Of a stretch of DNA of 49,316 nt, positions 9,101-16,935 are shown one piece after another. The translations under genes were made by a program, and so were the position numbers. This stretch comes from Eubacteriales Family XIII. Incertae Sedis bacterium (GTDB lineage Bacteria; Bacillota; Clostridia; Peptostreptococcales; Anaerovoracaceae), in assembly GCA_031261345.1 (NCBI GenBank), contig JAISKC010000033.1, forward strand, positions 1 through 49,316, read 5' to 3'. The notes beneath the pieces were generated by a model that ran no database searches, was not told the DNA's origin, and worked only from the letters and a program-made list of their open reading frames with translations. Position 1 is the stretch's first letter. Every line of letters starts with the position of its first letter.

Positions 9101-10530
9101 TGAAGCTCGATTTCTCCACGCCTGAAAAGTGTCAGGATTTCCTGACGAGGGTCTTTATGGGTGGATATGGCACAAATGACGAACAGAAGAGCGAAGATGC
9201 TACGGCGAAAGAACTTGAAAGGGAAAGAGCAACTCATATGCTCGAACTGGCGGATAGGATTGCGCCGGTGCGGAGTATTGCGGGCAAAATTGGGATAGGC
9301 GCTTCGGTCGGCACGAGTGATGATGCAAACAGCATCATGGGCGATGAAGTGGCAAAATTGGTGGAATCGACCAAAGTCGGCGAATATCTGCAAAGGGGTG
9401 TATCGGCCTCCAAAGAATTTGCGGGAAGCAGGGCGGAGTCCCTCAGCAAGATTGTCCAAGGCTGGGCGATGGGTAGCTACGGCTACATGGCACCGCGATT
9501 CGTGGATTTCGCTGCGGACGTATTGAGCCATGCGCCAAGCACTATGAGCTCGGAATGGGAGTCAAAGCTCAATGATGCATACAAGGAGCTGAACGAAAAC
9601 ATCGAGAAGATTGTGAAGGAAAAGCTCGGCAAGCAAATCGATGATCTTCCGAAGACAATAGCAGACAAGCTGACCGACAAGATGAAGGCAAAACTTTCCG
9701 AAGCCCTCGTGAAGCACTTGAATTTCGAGGCTCCAGAGGAGGAAGACGATGGGCTGATAGACAAGGCTGTGGCGAAACTCACATCTGTTGCCGGAGAAAA
9801 GATAGATGAGAAATGGATGTCGGCCGACGAGCTTGAAGAGGCAAAGAAGACTGCCGAGGAAGAGGAGGAGGCACAGGAAAATCTCATCGATGCAAAGCTC
9901 GCCGTGAAGATGTCCATGGCAGGCGCATACGATACGGAGGTGGACAAGGATAGTGAGAAGATCACGACCAAGGTCTCTCTGGATGCAAGCGCCGAGGGCA
10001 ACATTGATATAGCGGGAGCTTCTCTGTCGAAGAAGGCTGAAGGACGGTTTGAGGCCAGTCTTGAGAGGCGGTTCAAAGGCGGCAAGCTGACGGGTGCAAC
10101 GATGTCCAGACGCTACATCTTGGGCGAGAACGACTGGAAATCCGCGAAGGAGATTCTCGACGGATTCGGTGTGAAAAACAGAGCGATTTTGGACGATATC
10201 AGGGGTGAGCTCGCCGGTCTCAGTGGCCTTGTCCTCATCTTTGATGCCGAACTGACGGAAGCCGGTATGAAAAAGTATCAGGAGGCGAGAGAAACCGGCA
10301 TGGGCCTGACGGATATTTTCTGCCTGAACGATAGGAAAAACTATCGGAGCACCTTGGTCAAGCTCGAAGTTCCGGTGTCGGCAGCCTCGCAGAGGGCCGC
10401 ATTGCAGGTGGATTTGAATTTGAAAGCGATGGGCAGCGGCGGCGGTGTGAATGCCGGCATATCGAGCGGAACAGACGGAACTCTCAAGCAATGGTATAAA
10501 TATAATGCACGCAATGTAAAAGGTGTATAA
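3178..10530 (+). CDS. Giant 2450-residue helical protein of the CIS cluster, function unknown
   Basis: Not recognised. It is soluble, with no signal peptide or membrane segment, and very rich in Glu, Lys and Ala. Long predicted coiled coils are clearest around residues 430-505 and 1610-1650. Two beta-rich, Gly/Ser/Val-rich blocks (about 1895-1980 and 2235-2320) alternate strand-like runs such as KLEGSAELSLTL, and the C-terminus is Gly-rich. No HExxH site of the DUF4157 eCIS-associated domain is seen, and no catalytic motif was found. Its place directly after the acetyltransferase and ahead of the tail genes, with a GGAGGG ribosome site at 3166, marks it as part of the system. It could be a large injected effector, a scaffold, or a tape measure, though it lacks the hydrophobic helices usual in tape measures. 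A 188-base gap with a hairpin follows. Confidence 0.8.
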   Translation: MAETYEEKLKSRKPIFEPTHESVDQVEQDMLGIPEQAAFQSLGAISENIFASTFMREQDSGVLPAVSRDYQQKELTEPILDTTGSKSERKRKKTEYEVQKAEYDRIVAIQAQERDYYKTATNIVGNTVVQTRGNDVYDIQHPWQLEEFKDDEVERPFEWIKMKFTNLEEDASEEDKDAFYVQDRIAKSMTEARNIMMKEKGKPAPDLDRLETYDKLSQRLVLCSNSYVLNERDIKSLNKLKKDGLAGVKAQIDAGTQTEDIDTDAVLGAVIEKQAAVQKTTRQNLQLEIRKLTALIRRAELVTVDESTWAEGEDLVYLEQIGVSSAIFNMLGWPYEARRDSSVKTQAEFEEKYGSRMNMETDSDRQKFEDGFGLDDDSNPEIANTATYKEQDKKEQATRKRKAHDEIITKELGAEYDRYDPTGLIEQIRRNQEEAAARLSKEEDEQWWKEFLENEKKLKEAESKENEDAKKRRFADFRDKLDDERLAEEARLAAEKLAQDRIDFKALIATEFVKEKSAEAHIEYLASSMENELVDDDLKTFIEEKIDRAIEADTDKVVEAMNATAQRAVERIGEINANLDLKLSPQERMFYMAQLDETLVILGASLETLSPAGQEITEKEAPQTTFKQEKLTKLTQGRINAYSARIKQLTEIQSQYALAKYHRAIKRRTNIDRVVPHTAQELENKILDRATLTKTDLDTLRQVLQSEQEPTKEQRAGLLENLDAFLTGKMKREVGGSLAKLSSEELLNKQDRKLLHAATMYILSIEDRKAIEPEFEKASIEALSDLAGDLEGLLLTDGVQSLEGDKKTLRALTIGQELDTLRSQAQRALTKEAREVFDAEYSKVQESYAVFMENTILAENHDEMLRKVLGAGALHPGLLQEYSKLSTDEAKKFIDAVKASGAEGAAAIDTLLKSRPDLDGLALLLKTRALEGTFAGEAHELSLKERANIMTAHDGSRLARTCRNSAIEMLTKEYQGDQLELRISDVNKLDDKAMIASLLDKNPAGDNAFLLIVTYALLLSGETGLPITESPETNGISVKYLKENVGVFRKIKPDTIKTALTTKMGSASQYEDMSKLIISESSIYDSNSRGNKFLNYLGGIFGKDFSTESMGLWVLNSLTEASGHYDAKAIQQSIIRELRGTTMGGSMTTVGSEDLEQMVESIKDSSSKGPKFVKDLALAGQRFESRKLIEGFQEGRHAAEHEVYSEEMFGGISSVSEARRTLESKAKETKKDFTVSNATSLALGVLSANALMGHLKNLVTAPMPISEKQFIEDLEHYKAAAKAIRSAIEKGAGGQFDLRAMSSDNERREGEDTHKERRRFKDPIEALEKAATIADVNAVIGAFESTQNDLNLVQRAQAALLLEKEAGHIEAKVKVGTAEEQGGMDKLIDDFLSGVGGGILEKTKAKRADIRNILMDSVKSSTMPVQLNYEAAMAVRKRVEQEMSGSELLLAARADRIDMYGGNAEKNEEGATLSLTVLAVSELSNIISARHSISGGNIKRYKKYFSTLKGKLSGNFNLEAMTKDGLFNRQSETQVGAVREEYMSLIKACAEAPEDDNAVALVQAVSNLKAFYAAHRLEERAVAALSAKGGTQSFETKLQNATDSTTFSEAAVKTAETEKKAAEAAAEAAQKKAKEEKEALDKAMKKGGIAAVRDLLEAQQEVQATIPAVEATLPVADNTMEKIQASLLGKYKSELSRKTLDRKDPLRDMDGKLKVQLKKVTEAAVLASFQETVGLDFSTFMERLSDHGSPEFQALNEKLGIAFTNLHFMSGGEEQHPLDAGWEAPTAEEAAKTKKDSARGIKAPKALRSATTKGLLLAEAMMEELSTEITSNGKTSANEWLVKTAHKGTSEQSIMFQQARKKVSVTAADALKRTLTDMTVEKMIGELSKGEVLSIQSYKGGNVGLKGAVSSIEASVNLESIAANDLTISKEDDNKLSVYIGGSMFNKLSATAGTDLGVVKLEGSAELSLTLAKGMKLDFSTPEKCQDFLTRVFMGGYGTNDEQKSEDATAKELERERATHMLELADRIAPVRSIAGKIGIGASVGTSDDANSIMGDEVAKLVESTKVGEYLQRGVSASKEFAGSRAESLSKIVQGWAMGSYGYMAPRFVDFAADVLSHAPSTMSSEWESKLNDAYKELNENIEKIVKEKLGKQIDDLPKTIADKLTDKMKAKLSEALVKHLNFEAPEEEDDGLIDKAVAKLTSVAGEKIDEKWMSADELEEAKKTAEEEEEAQENLIDAKLAVKMSMAGAYDTEVDKDSEKITTKVSLDASAEGNIDIAGASLSKKAEGRFEASLERRFKGGKLTGATMSRRYILGENDWKSAKEILDGFGVKNRAILDDIRGELAGLSGLVLIFDAELTEAGMKKYQEARETGMGLTDIFCLNDRKNYRSTLVKLEVPVSAASQRAALQVDLNLKAMGSGGGVNAGISSGTDGTLKQWYKYNARNVKGV

Positions 10531-10559
10531 AAATTACGCGTAAAGTGTGTAAATTTATT

Positions 10560-10602
10560 CAGATAATTCGCAATATTAGGTCGCAAATTGCTGAATTATC
10601 TG
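10560..10602 (+). promoter_or_regulatory. Intercistronic hairpin after the giant gene
   Basis: Arms 10560-10574 and 10587-10602 pair along 15 bases with one bulged base and a 12-base loop. No T-run follows, so it is not a classical terminator. It may protect the upstream mRNA or attenuate read-through. The rest of the 188-base gap (10531-10718) holds only weak promoter-like hexamers, for example TTGCAT at 647-652 of this kilobase. Confidence 0.45.
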
Positions 10603-10718
10603 GTAACATGAAAATATATTACGCTGATGTTAAGCAGATGTTACAGTTGCATTACGAAATGCGACTTTGTACATATAGAAGAGTTTATAGCTAGTATTTT
10701 ACAAAGGCGGTGGGGTAA

Positions 10719-12512
10719 TTGAACAATATCAATTTGTTGCCATTCGAGCGAAACCGGTATTATTCCGGAAAACTTCTAACTTCAGCGGATTTCCTGTCTG
10801 AACAGTTCTACATCGGAAACAAACGAAGATTTATGAACAATCTCCTATATGGGGCGGGCATCGTCTGCGGTTTGAGCGTCTACAATCTCGACGATACGTC
10901 GCTCATGATCGAGTCCGGCGTGGCGATTGACGGCCTCGGTAGGGAAATAGTTCTCGAAAGTTCGGTCGTTCGAAAACTCTCGGCAATCGAGGGCTACGAC
11001 GAGGCGGAGTCGAAGAATTTGGTGCTCTGCCTGAAGTATGACGAGGAGGATATTCAGCCCGTCTACGCTGTGGGCTCGTCCGACAAGGAGAGCGGCTATG
11101 AGATGAATCGTATACGTGAGGAGAGCAAACTTTTCCTCGCCGATGCGGACAAGCTACCTGCGGCTCAGGCCTACGAATCGGAATTTCTCAGTAATGTTTC
11201 TGTATATGCGGACGATGATTTTTCCATCACGCTTACGGTGCCAAGGACGGTTTCTTCCGGGCACGGCGTGAAGGCCGTCGTTTCCATCGAGAAATTGTCA
11301 AATGAGGACAAGCCGGTAACACTCAAGGGCGTGTTCGGTATCCCTGCGTTTTCGGGACCGGAAGGCGGTCATAATTTCACGGTCTATATAGATGGACTGA
11401 AACTGACACAAGGAGAGGTCAAGCAGCTTGCGTATGAACTTTTGGCGGGAGAAAGCGAAGCTCCTGAGACGATGATTTTGGGTAAGCCCGAAGATTTCGA
11501 ACTGACAATAGGCGGCGAAGAAAAGCACATTACGGACAGCATCATGCTCAATCTTTCCATTGCAAACGACTCGCCGGAGGACATAGTCGAACGCGAACTT
11601 GCAAAGGTCAGCCTTGAAGCACGCTCTCTTCGTATCACCCATGACTATGTAACGCTTGCTGAGATTTCAGTAGAGAAAAACAACAATACAGCCATCATAA
11701 GTGATGTCATAGAGACCGGTATCAAATATTACATTCCGACGATTTCCAGAGATGGCGATAGACGCTATTATGCGGAATGGTTTTCATCATCGAATGTTTC
11801 CGATACGGAACGCAGCGTAGACGCAGGTCCAAAGACAGGCTTCGTTTCCGTTCCGCGTGAGCCCATATATGCAACGGGCGTTTGCGAGATACCTTTAGGC
11901 ACGGGCGACAAAAAGAATGAAGTGCATTACTCCAGTGAAATCATTCACGGTCTTGGCGGCGGAGATGTCCATGTTGACGTCGGTTTCGAGGTCCTTACCT
12001 ACGATGCGAAGCTGAGCAAGCAGACGAACAATACTATCTACGGTTCTGCAAGTCTTTGGGACGAGGCATCTTTGGCCATACCCGATGCCGAGCTCGGAGT
12101 GAGGGTGCTAAATGAGCGAGGCAGCTTCATAGTGGCGGCTCGCATGAATGAGAAGACGGATTTTGTGGTTCTGCTCGTCAGGTGGACCGCTACAAAATTG
12201 CCGAATTCCGAAAATAAGGATATCGCTCATCAACTTGAAAGCGATGCCTCCATTTCGCCCATGCAACCCACCATCGTCATCGCTCCGAATGAAAGTCATT
12301 TCATAGATGTCAGGTTCAAGAACATGGAGCCTGTAGCCCTGAGTTACGAACTGACAGAAAAAAATGCAGGTGCGATCTCGGCTGATGGCATATACACCGC
12401 ATCAAACAAAGAAGGCGTACACGAAATACACATTTACAGTTCCGACAATCCTTTCATATCCACCTACGCGTATGTTGTGGTGAAGAAGAAGGACGCAGAG
12501 GACAATGAATAA
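10719..12512 (+). CDS. Conserved CIS-locus protein with C-terminal Ig-like domain
   Basis: A 597-residue soluble protein. The first 110 residues contain a strongly patterned region (RNRYYSGKLLTSADF, then GAGIVCGLSV, then AIDGLGREIV). From memory this matches a family found in CIS-type loci of several phyla; I cannot name it with certainty. The middle is beta-rich. Residues about 510-597 look like a bacterial Ig-like (BIG2-type) domain, with GAISADGIYTA and a final VVVKKK strand. No signal peptide is seen, so a baseplate-associated or other particle part is possible. The start is TTG at 10719 behind AGGCGGTGGGG; no closer ATG exists. The end overlaps the next gene by 8 bases. Confidence 0.7.
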   Translation: MNNINLLPFERNRYYSGKLLTSADFLSEQFYIGNKRRFMNNLLYGAGIVCGLSVYNLDDTSLMIESGVAIDGLGREIVLESSVVRKLSAIEGYDEAESKNLVLCLKYDEEDIQPVYAVGSSDKESGYEMNRIREESKLFLADADKLPAAQAYESEFLSNVSVYADDDFSITLTVPRTVSSGHGVKAVVSIEKLSNEDKPVTLKGVFGIPAFSGPEGGHNFTVYIDGLKLTQGEVKQLAYELLAGESEAPETMILGKPEDFELTIGGEEKHITDSIMLNLSIANDSPEDIVERELAKVSLEARSLRITHDYVTLAEISVEKNNNTAIISDVIETGIKYYIPTISRDGDRRYYAEWFSSSNVSDTERSVDAGPKTGFVSVPREPIYATGVCEIPLGTGDKKNEVHYSSEIIHGLGGGDVHVDVGFEVLTYDAKLSKQTNNTIYGSASLWDEASLAIPDAELGVRVLNERGSFIVAARMNEKTDFVVLLVRWTATKLPNSENKDIAHQLESDASISPMQPTIVIAPNESHFIDVRFKNMEPVALSYELTEKNAGAISADGIYTASNKEGVHEIHIYSSDNPFISTYAYVVVKKKDAEDNE

Positions 12513-13362
12513 TGATATAGAAGCAGATGGCATGGTGCTCCGGCAAGTTGCAGTCGTGCTCAAGAGTGAAGTCAATGCTGTTTGGGTTTGTAGGGATATC
12601 CTTGCAATCGGTCAGCCTTACTATACTTTGCTCTTGGTGACGGACAGGGATGTTTCCAAGAAACTCGTAGCCGTTTTTGCCGACTCTGACAAGCCCGCGG
12701 GTAAGCAACCTTATCTCAAGACCTTTCTATGGGGTGAGACTTTGTGCTATCTATTTCCATATCACAAGCCAAGGCAGATCACGGAATTTGCGCAGGGACA
12801 GATTGAAACGCCTCAGATCAGCGAGGAAATCTGCATCAACCTGCTGCTTACGAGCATTGAATCGCCTATGCCTTGGCCGCTTCTCTATCTGCAATTTGAG
12901 CAGGGTATGGTGAACGTGGAGAAGGACAATAGCGTCTACCTCATGCCGGTGCTCAATCTGGAGCCTTTGGACGAGAACATCACCGAATCGAGCTGTGTAA
13001 CGGCTTGTGCACGGATAATGCTCGACATTCTTTCCTTGGCAAACAAAACGAAGCTCAAAAGCCGCAAGTTACTTTCGTCAAAGGTGGCTCGCGGTGCGTA
13101 TGAGCAATTTCCGGAGGTCTACCACGACTTCAAACTCACCGTCCTGCAGAAAAAAAGAAAATTCAGTCTCAGGTCATTTTTCGGGTTTTTCAAAGAACAC
13201 AGGGATGTCATTTTCAGGGTGCTGCTCGTGCTCAGCTCGATTTGCTTTGTAGTAGCTCTCGTCATGCTCATCAGCTACCTGATATTCGGAGATTTTGCAC
13301 TGTTCAAGCTGTTCGGCCACAGTCTGAAGACTATTGGAACCGAGAAGCTGAACGTGAGATAG
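12505..13362 (+). CDS. Single-pass membrane protein of the CIS envelope module
   Basis: A 285-residue protein. About 230 residues of soluble N-terminal domain are followed by one strong membrane helix (about 235-262, VIFRVLLVLSSICFVVALVM) and a short tail of about 25 residues. With no N-terminal signal, the large domain is most likely cytosolic and the tail outside. The soluble part has no recognised motif. In outline it recalls cytosol-plus-one-helix adaptor proteins of secretion machines such as EssB/YukC, but I see no sequence proof of that. It overlaps the preceding gene by 8 bases (ATG inside GACAATGAATAA), which implies translational coupling. It could link the CIS baseplate to the membrane; this is inference. 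Confidence 0.65.
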   Translation: MNNDIEADGMVLRQVAVVLKSEVNAVWVCRDILAIGQPYYTLLLVTDRDVSKKLVAVFADSDKPAGKQPYLKTFLWGETLCYLFPYHKPRQITEFAQGQIETPQISEEICINLLLTSIESPMPWPLLYLQFEQGMVNVEKDNSVYLMPVLNLEPLDENITESSCVTACARIMLDILSLANKTKLKSRKLLSSKVARGAYEQFPEVYHDFKLTVLQKKRKFSLRSFFGFFKEHRDVIFRVLLVLSSICFVVALVMLISYLIFGDFALFKLFGHSLKTIGTEKLNVR

Positions 13363-13377
13363 GAAAGGAACAGTCGA

Positions 13378-15696
13378 TTGAAAAAGACCATAGCTTCCAT
13401 CATCATCATACTGCTCGTCGTAGCCGCTGCTATCTACGTGTTGTGGCCCTATTTCACGCCCGACGCGTCGAAGGGGACTCTTGATATCACACCGGATGGG
13501 AAAGGCAAGATATACGTTACCGAGCGGCACGCCGAGAGCTCATACATATACCGCACGGATAGTGACGGCAATATAGATGCGGCGATCGAGATAGATGATT
13601 CTGTGTATGGCACCAATTTTATGGGCGGCATGATCTATGCTTTCGTGTATCATGAGAAAACTCATACGTGGTCGCTCGCACAGGTTGAGGCAGATTTGAG
13701 TGAGTCTCGCGAGGTCGGCAGCGGCAAATTTTCACTGCTTGGCTCCGAGCAATCGCTGTCATCGAGCGCCGATAGGGTGTTCCTCATGGGAAATGGCTCG
13801 GATGCAAAACATTTAATCGTCCTTTCTTACAGCCCCACCGGACAGTTCTCACTCGCTGATGATTTTGAGGCGGCGGAGGCTGCAGGCGTCAAGGGCATGA
13901 GTGTCTACATGGAAACGGCGCTGAACAGCGACAACACTCCGAAGAATTTCGTCTTTGACGGAAAATCGATCTTTGAAATTCAGGGCGATGAGAAAATTGC
14001 GGTCATAAAGGATGGCGGTGTAGTAACTTCAGATGAACGGTATCCCGACAGCCGTATATATTGCAGAGGCGGTCGCGTATTCATCTTGAACAACACGACT
14101 CACGAAATCAGTACCGTGACCAAATTTCCCGAGACTGAACTGAATTACACGTATGACAATCTCGATGTCGGGGCTACGACGGTATGGGACGGCGGAGGTG
14201 CTCTGCTGGCCAAGAACTCCAAGGGCAATATGAATATTTATTTTGCGAAATCGGGGTCTACAAACTCATGGGAGCCGATAACCGATTTCAATATATCGCT
14301 CAGCGTGAGACTTCAGCTGAAGGATTTCATGCCTCAGAAGATTTGGATTATTGTAATAGTTTTGTCGCTTGCCTTCATAGCATCGGTGATGGTCGCGATG
14401 TATGTAAGGCGGCTCGTACTAAGGGTGTGTGCGACGATATCGGTGTTGGGTTGCTTCATGCTGGCCGTTCTGTGCAGCTTGGTTTGGATACTCATGAACA
14501 AAATCATACTTACAGAAGTCAATTTGGCGACGGGCGGCGTCATGCATGAATATGTTGCTCCCGAGGCGGCACAGGCGGAGGTCGCCTTTGAAGCATTTAC
14601 CTATGGCGGAATTGCCTTGCTCGTTGCCATCGCTATCGCCGTCTTTTTCACAAATTGGTCGCTCAGACCTCTGCGGGATTTGACGAGGCGAATCGGTAGG
14701 TTCATCGAGGGCGACTTTGCTGTTGACGGTGCAGTTACCGACAAGGGCGATCTTGGCCGAATGAGCAGGGCTGTAACGGAGATGGGGGTATCGCTCGCCA
14801 TCAAACAGTACGAAACGGATCGCATGGTCGAATCCTACAGCCGCTTTGTTCCGCGCGATGCGGATCGTCTGCTAGAGAGAGCCGGCATCATGGAGGTGAG
14901 CACAGGTGATGTCTCCAATATAGATGAGTGTATCGCCATCGCTTCGGTGGAAAATCGTGAACGCGTGATGCATTCGATGGGCAGTAATGAGTTCATGACC
15001 TTCGTCAACAGCTGCTTTGCACGTATACTTGAGTGCTCGAACAAATATAGCGGTGCCTTGCTGTCGGGCGAATTTTTGGCGGCACTTCCGATTCTCTTCT
15101 CGGAGCGTCTGGGTGCAAAACGCGGTGATTCCGTTCGCTTCGGACTTGACCTCATAGACCATATGACCGACAAGGACAGCGATCTGCCCAGTCCGGACTT
15201 CTTCATGTTACTGCACAAGACGGACTTCCTCTATGGTATCGCGGGCACAAAGGAGAAAGCCTTCCCGTTCATATCTTCCGCCGAGCTGAACTTCCTGTTC
15301 GCCTGCAATTCTGGGCTTCGCAAACTCGGTATCCGCATGGCGGCAACGCAGGAATACATCGACAATTCGGAGCAGGATGAGACCTTTGCGAAGAGGTATA
15401 TCGGTCTTATACAGGCACCGGCGGCTACGAGAGAGTACCGCGTCTACGAGATATTGGATTGCCTTTCAGACAGAGAGCGGGATTTGAGACTGGGCTACGA
15501 TGAAAAGGTGCAAAATGCAATCTCACTTTTCTATCGGAACGATTTCTATCAGGCTATGGTGGAGTTTTCCTCCATACTCAAGCAAAATCCGAACGATGGC
15601 TTGGTGCGGTGGTACGCCTTTGCCTGTGAAAGATATTTTAATGAAGGTGCCGCTGCAAACGTGAGGTACAACCTTCTGAACGGCGAAGATGATTAG
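13378..15696 (+). CDS. Membrane sensor with HAMP-like linker and degenerate class III cyclase-like domain
   Basis: A 772-residue protein. In order: an N-terminal membrane anchor (1-22); a roughly 290-residue extracellular domain with propeller-like strands (IYVTERHAESSYIYRTDSDG); three more membrane helices near 321-343, 347-372 and 408-424; a HAMP-like stretch (LRPLRDLTRRIGRFIEGDF); a cyclase-like domain opening with RFVPRDADRLLERAGIMEV followed by STGDV (about 488-690); and a TPR-like end (about 715-765, ILKQNPNDG). The RFVP...LL...GD entry is typical of HAMP-cyclase proteins, but the metal-binding Asp region (usually FSDIRGFT) reads IASVENRE here, so catalysis is doubtful. It probably relays an outside signal to the CIS by protein contact. 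Start is TTG 13378 with AAAGGAA 7 bases upstream. Confidence 0.75.
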   Translation: MKKTIASIIIILLVVAAAIYVLWPYFTPDASKGTLDITPDGKGKIYVTERHAESSYIYRTDSDGNIDAAIEIDDSVYGTNFMGGMIYAFVYHEKTHTWSLAQVEADLSESREVGSGKFSLLGSEQSLSSSADRVFLMGNGSDAKHLIVLSYSPTGQFSLADDFEAAEAAGVKGMSVYMETALNSDNTPKNFVFDGKSIFEIQGDEKIAVIKDGGVVTSDERYPDSRIYCRGGRVFILNNTTHEISTVTKFPETELNYTYDNLDVGATTVWDGGGALLAKNSKGNMNIYFAKSGSTNSWEPITDFNISLSVRLQLKDFMPQKIWIIVIVLSLAFIASVMVAMYVRRLVLRVCATISVLGCFMLAVLCSLVWILMNKIILTEVNLATGGVMHEYVAPEAAQAEVAFEAFTYGGIALLVAIAIAVFFTNWSLRPLRDLTRRIGRFIEGDFAVDGAVTDKGDLGRMSRAVTEMGVSLAIKQYETDRMVESYSRFVPRDADRLLERAGIMEVSTGDVSNIDECIAIASVENRERVMHSMGSNEFMTFVNSCFARILECSNKYSGALLSGEFLAALPILFSERLGAKRGDSVRFGLDLIDHMTDKDSDLPSPDFFMLLHKTDFLYGIAGTKEKAFPFISSAELNFLFACNSGLRKLGIRMAATQEYIDNSEQDETFAKRYIGLIQAPAATREYRVYEILDCLSDRERDLRLGYDEKVQNAISLFYRNDFYQAMVEFSSILKQNPNDGLVRWYAFACERYFNEGAAANVRYNLLNGEDD

Positions 15697-15711
15697 GAGA
15701 ATAGCTAGTAG

Positions 15712-16935
15712 ATGAAGAGTCTGTTCACAACGGTAATAGTAGCACTTCGTGCTAGATTCAACAGCCTTATTGCAAAGATAAGGCCTCTGTTGACCGTTGC
15801 GTTCTGGCGCACAAAAGGCGTCGCTATCATTCGTCAATTCTTCAACAATATATTCAATGTAAAGCCGAAAGATAAAGACGATTACTATTCTGTGTTGCGT
15901 TGGCGTATCAGCAAGAAATTTGCTTATGCTCTGGCTATTCTCATCGGCATTGTGAGCCTCTATTACGTGTTGCTCCTGTCGCCGGTCGCCATTGTCGGCA
16001 AGTCTTCGGGGAATTCGAGCTTGCCGGTATACAGATACAATTCACTGGCGGTTCGTTTTTATGACGGAGCCTGCCGTATCAAGGCACGCGACGGCCATAT
16101 CGCTTACGAAGGCTCGGTTTCTAAGGGCGTAGTCAAGGGTGAGGGTCGCTTGTTTGACAAGGAAGGCGAGCTCGTCTATGACGGAACCTTCGACAAGAAT
16201 ATGTTCAACGGTGAGGGAAAACTTTACTATGGAGACGGCGAGCTGAAATACGAAGGTGCATTTCAGAGCAACCTCATGAGTGGTATGGGCAAGCTATATG
16301 CGGAGTCCGGTTCTCTTCAATACGACGGGGAGTTCATCAAGGGCAAAAAGAACGGCGCCGGAACGCTCTACAATGCGGCGGCTACCGAAATCTACAAGGG
16401 CAATTTTGTGCTAGATCACATACCGTATGAGGAGTTTGTGGGCAAGACTGCGGAAGAGGCAGCGGCGATGTATCTCGGGAAGGAATCCATCTATATAGCC
16501 GATGGCGAATTCACCACCGCTTTCGATGAAATAGATGCCGTTGCACAGGTAACGAGCGGAGAAGATGACATCGAGGGAAATGGTCATATAAACAGCATTA
16601 CTGTCCTCAAAGACGAATTTTTCTTTGGCGGTAAGTCATACAAAAGCCTCAAAACCCTCGAAGACTATTTCGGCTCGGCTGATTTTTCCGGTTACACATA
16701 TTGCCTGCTCACGGATATCGTAGCCATCAACAGATTGCCCAAGGAAAGTCCGATGGAACGCTCGCCTATAGGCGGTCAAGACCTTTTTGATAATGCCTAT
16801 CAGGTCGATGATTATGACCACAACGTTGAAGTATACATTCATGCGTTCAAGAAGGACAAGATGTTGTTCACCTTCTACTTCACGGGTTCGGGCGAAAAGA
16901 ATTTCTTTATGTATCAGATAGAGGTGGGCGAATGA
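15712..16935 (+). CDS. Membrane-anchored MORN-repeat protein
   Basis: A 407-residue protein. About 65 residues of basic cytosolic N-terminus lead to one membrane helix (about 68-92, ALAILIGIVSLYYVLLLSPV). Residues about 128-236 then hold four or five MORN-type repeats (YDGTFDKNMFNGEGKLYYGD, YEGAFQSNLMSGMGKLY, YDGEFIKGKKNGAGTLY). The last 170 residues are unassigned and presumably extracellular. MORN repeats form long beta hairpins used for lipid or protein contact; YwqK-like proteins share them. It overlaps the next gene by ATGA, so the two are probably made in fixed ratio. AGGAG overlaps the stop of the sensor gene, 12 bases before ATG. An envelope partner of the CIS is the best guess. Confidence 0.75.
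   Translation: MKSLFTTVIVALRARFNSLIAKIRPLLTVAFWRTKGVAIIRQFFNNIFNVKPKDKDDYYSVLRWRISKKFAYALAILIGIVSLYYVLLLSPVAIVGKSSGNSSLPVYRYNSLAVRFYDGACRIKARDGHIAYEGSVSKGVVKGEGRLFDKEGELVYDGTFDKNMFNGEGKLYYGDGELKYEGAFQSNLMSGMGKLYAESGSLQYDGEFIKGKKNGAGTLYNAAATEIYKGNFVLDHIPYEEFVGKTAEEAAAMYLGKESIYIADGEFTTAFDEIDAVAQVTSGEDDIEGNGHINSITVLKDEFFFGGKSYKSLKTLEDYFGSADFSGYTYCLLTDIVAINRLPKESPMERSPIGGQDLFDNAYQVDDYDHNVEVYIHAFKKDKMLFTFYFTGSGEKNFFMYQIEVGE

Noticed and set aside
3178-10530. Large open frames on the minus strand opposite the giant gene (for example 9562-10491)
   Set aside because: They lack ribosome sites and family motifs and mirror the codon pattern of the + strand gene; they are shadows.
3178-10530. DUF4157-type eCIS cargo
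   Set aside because: No HExxH motif could be found in the protein.
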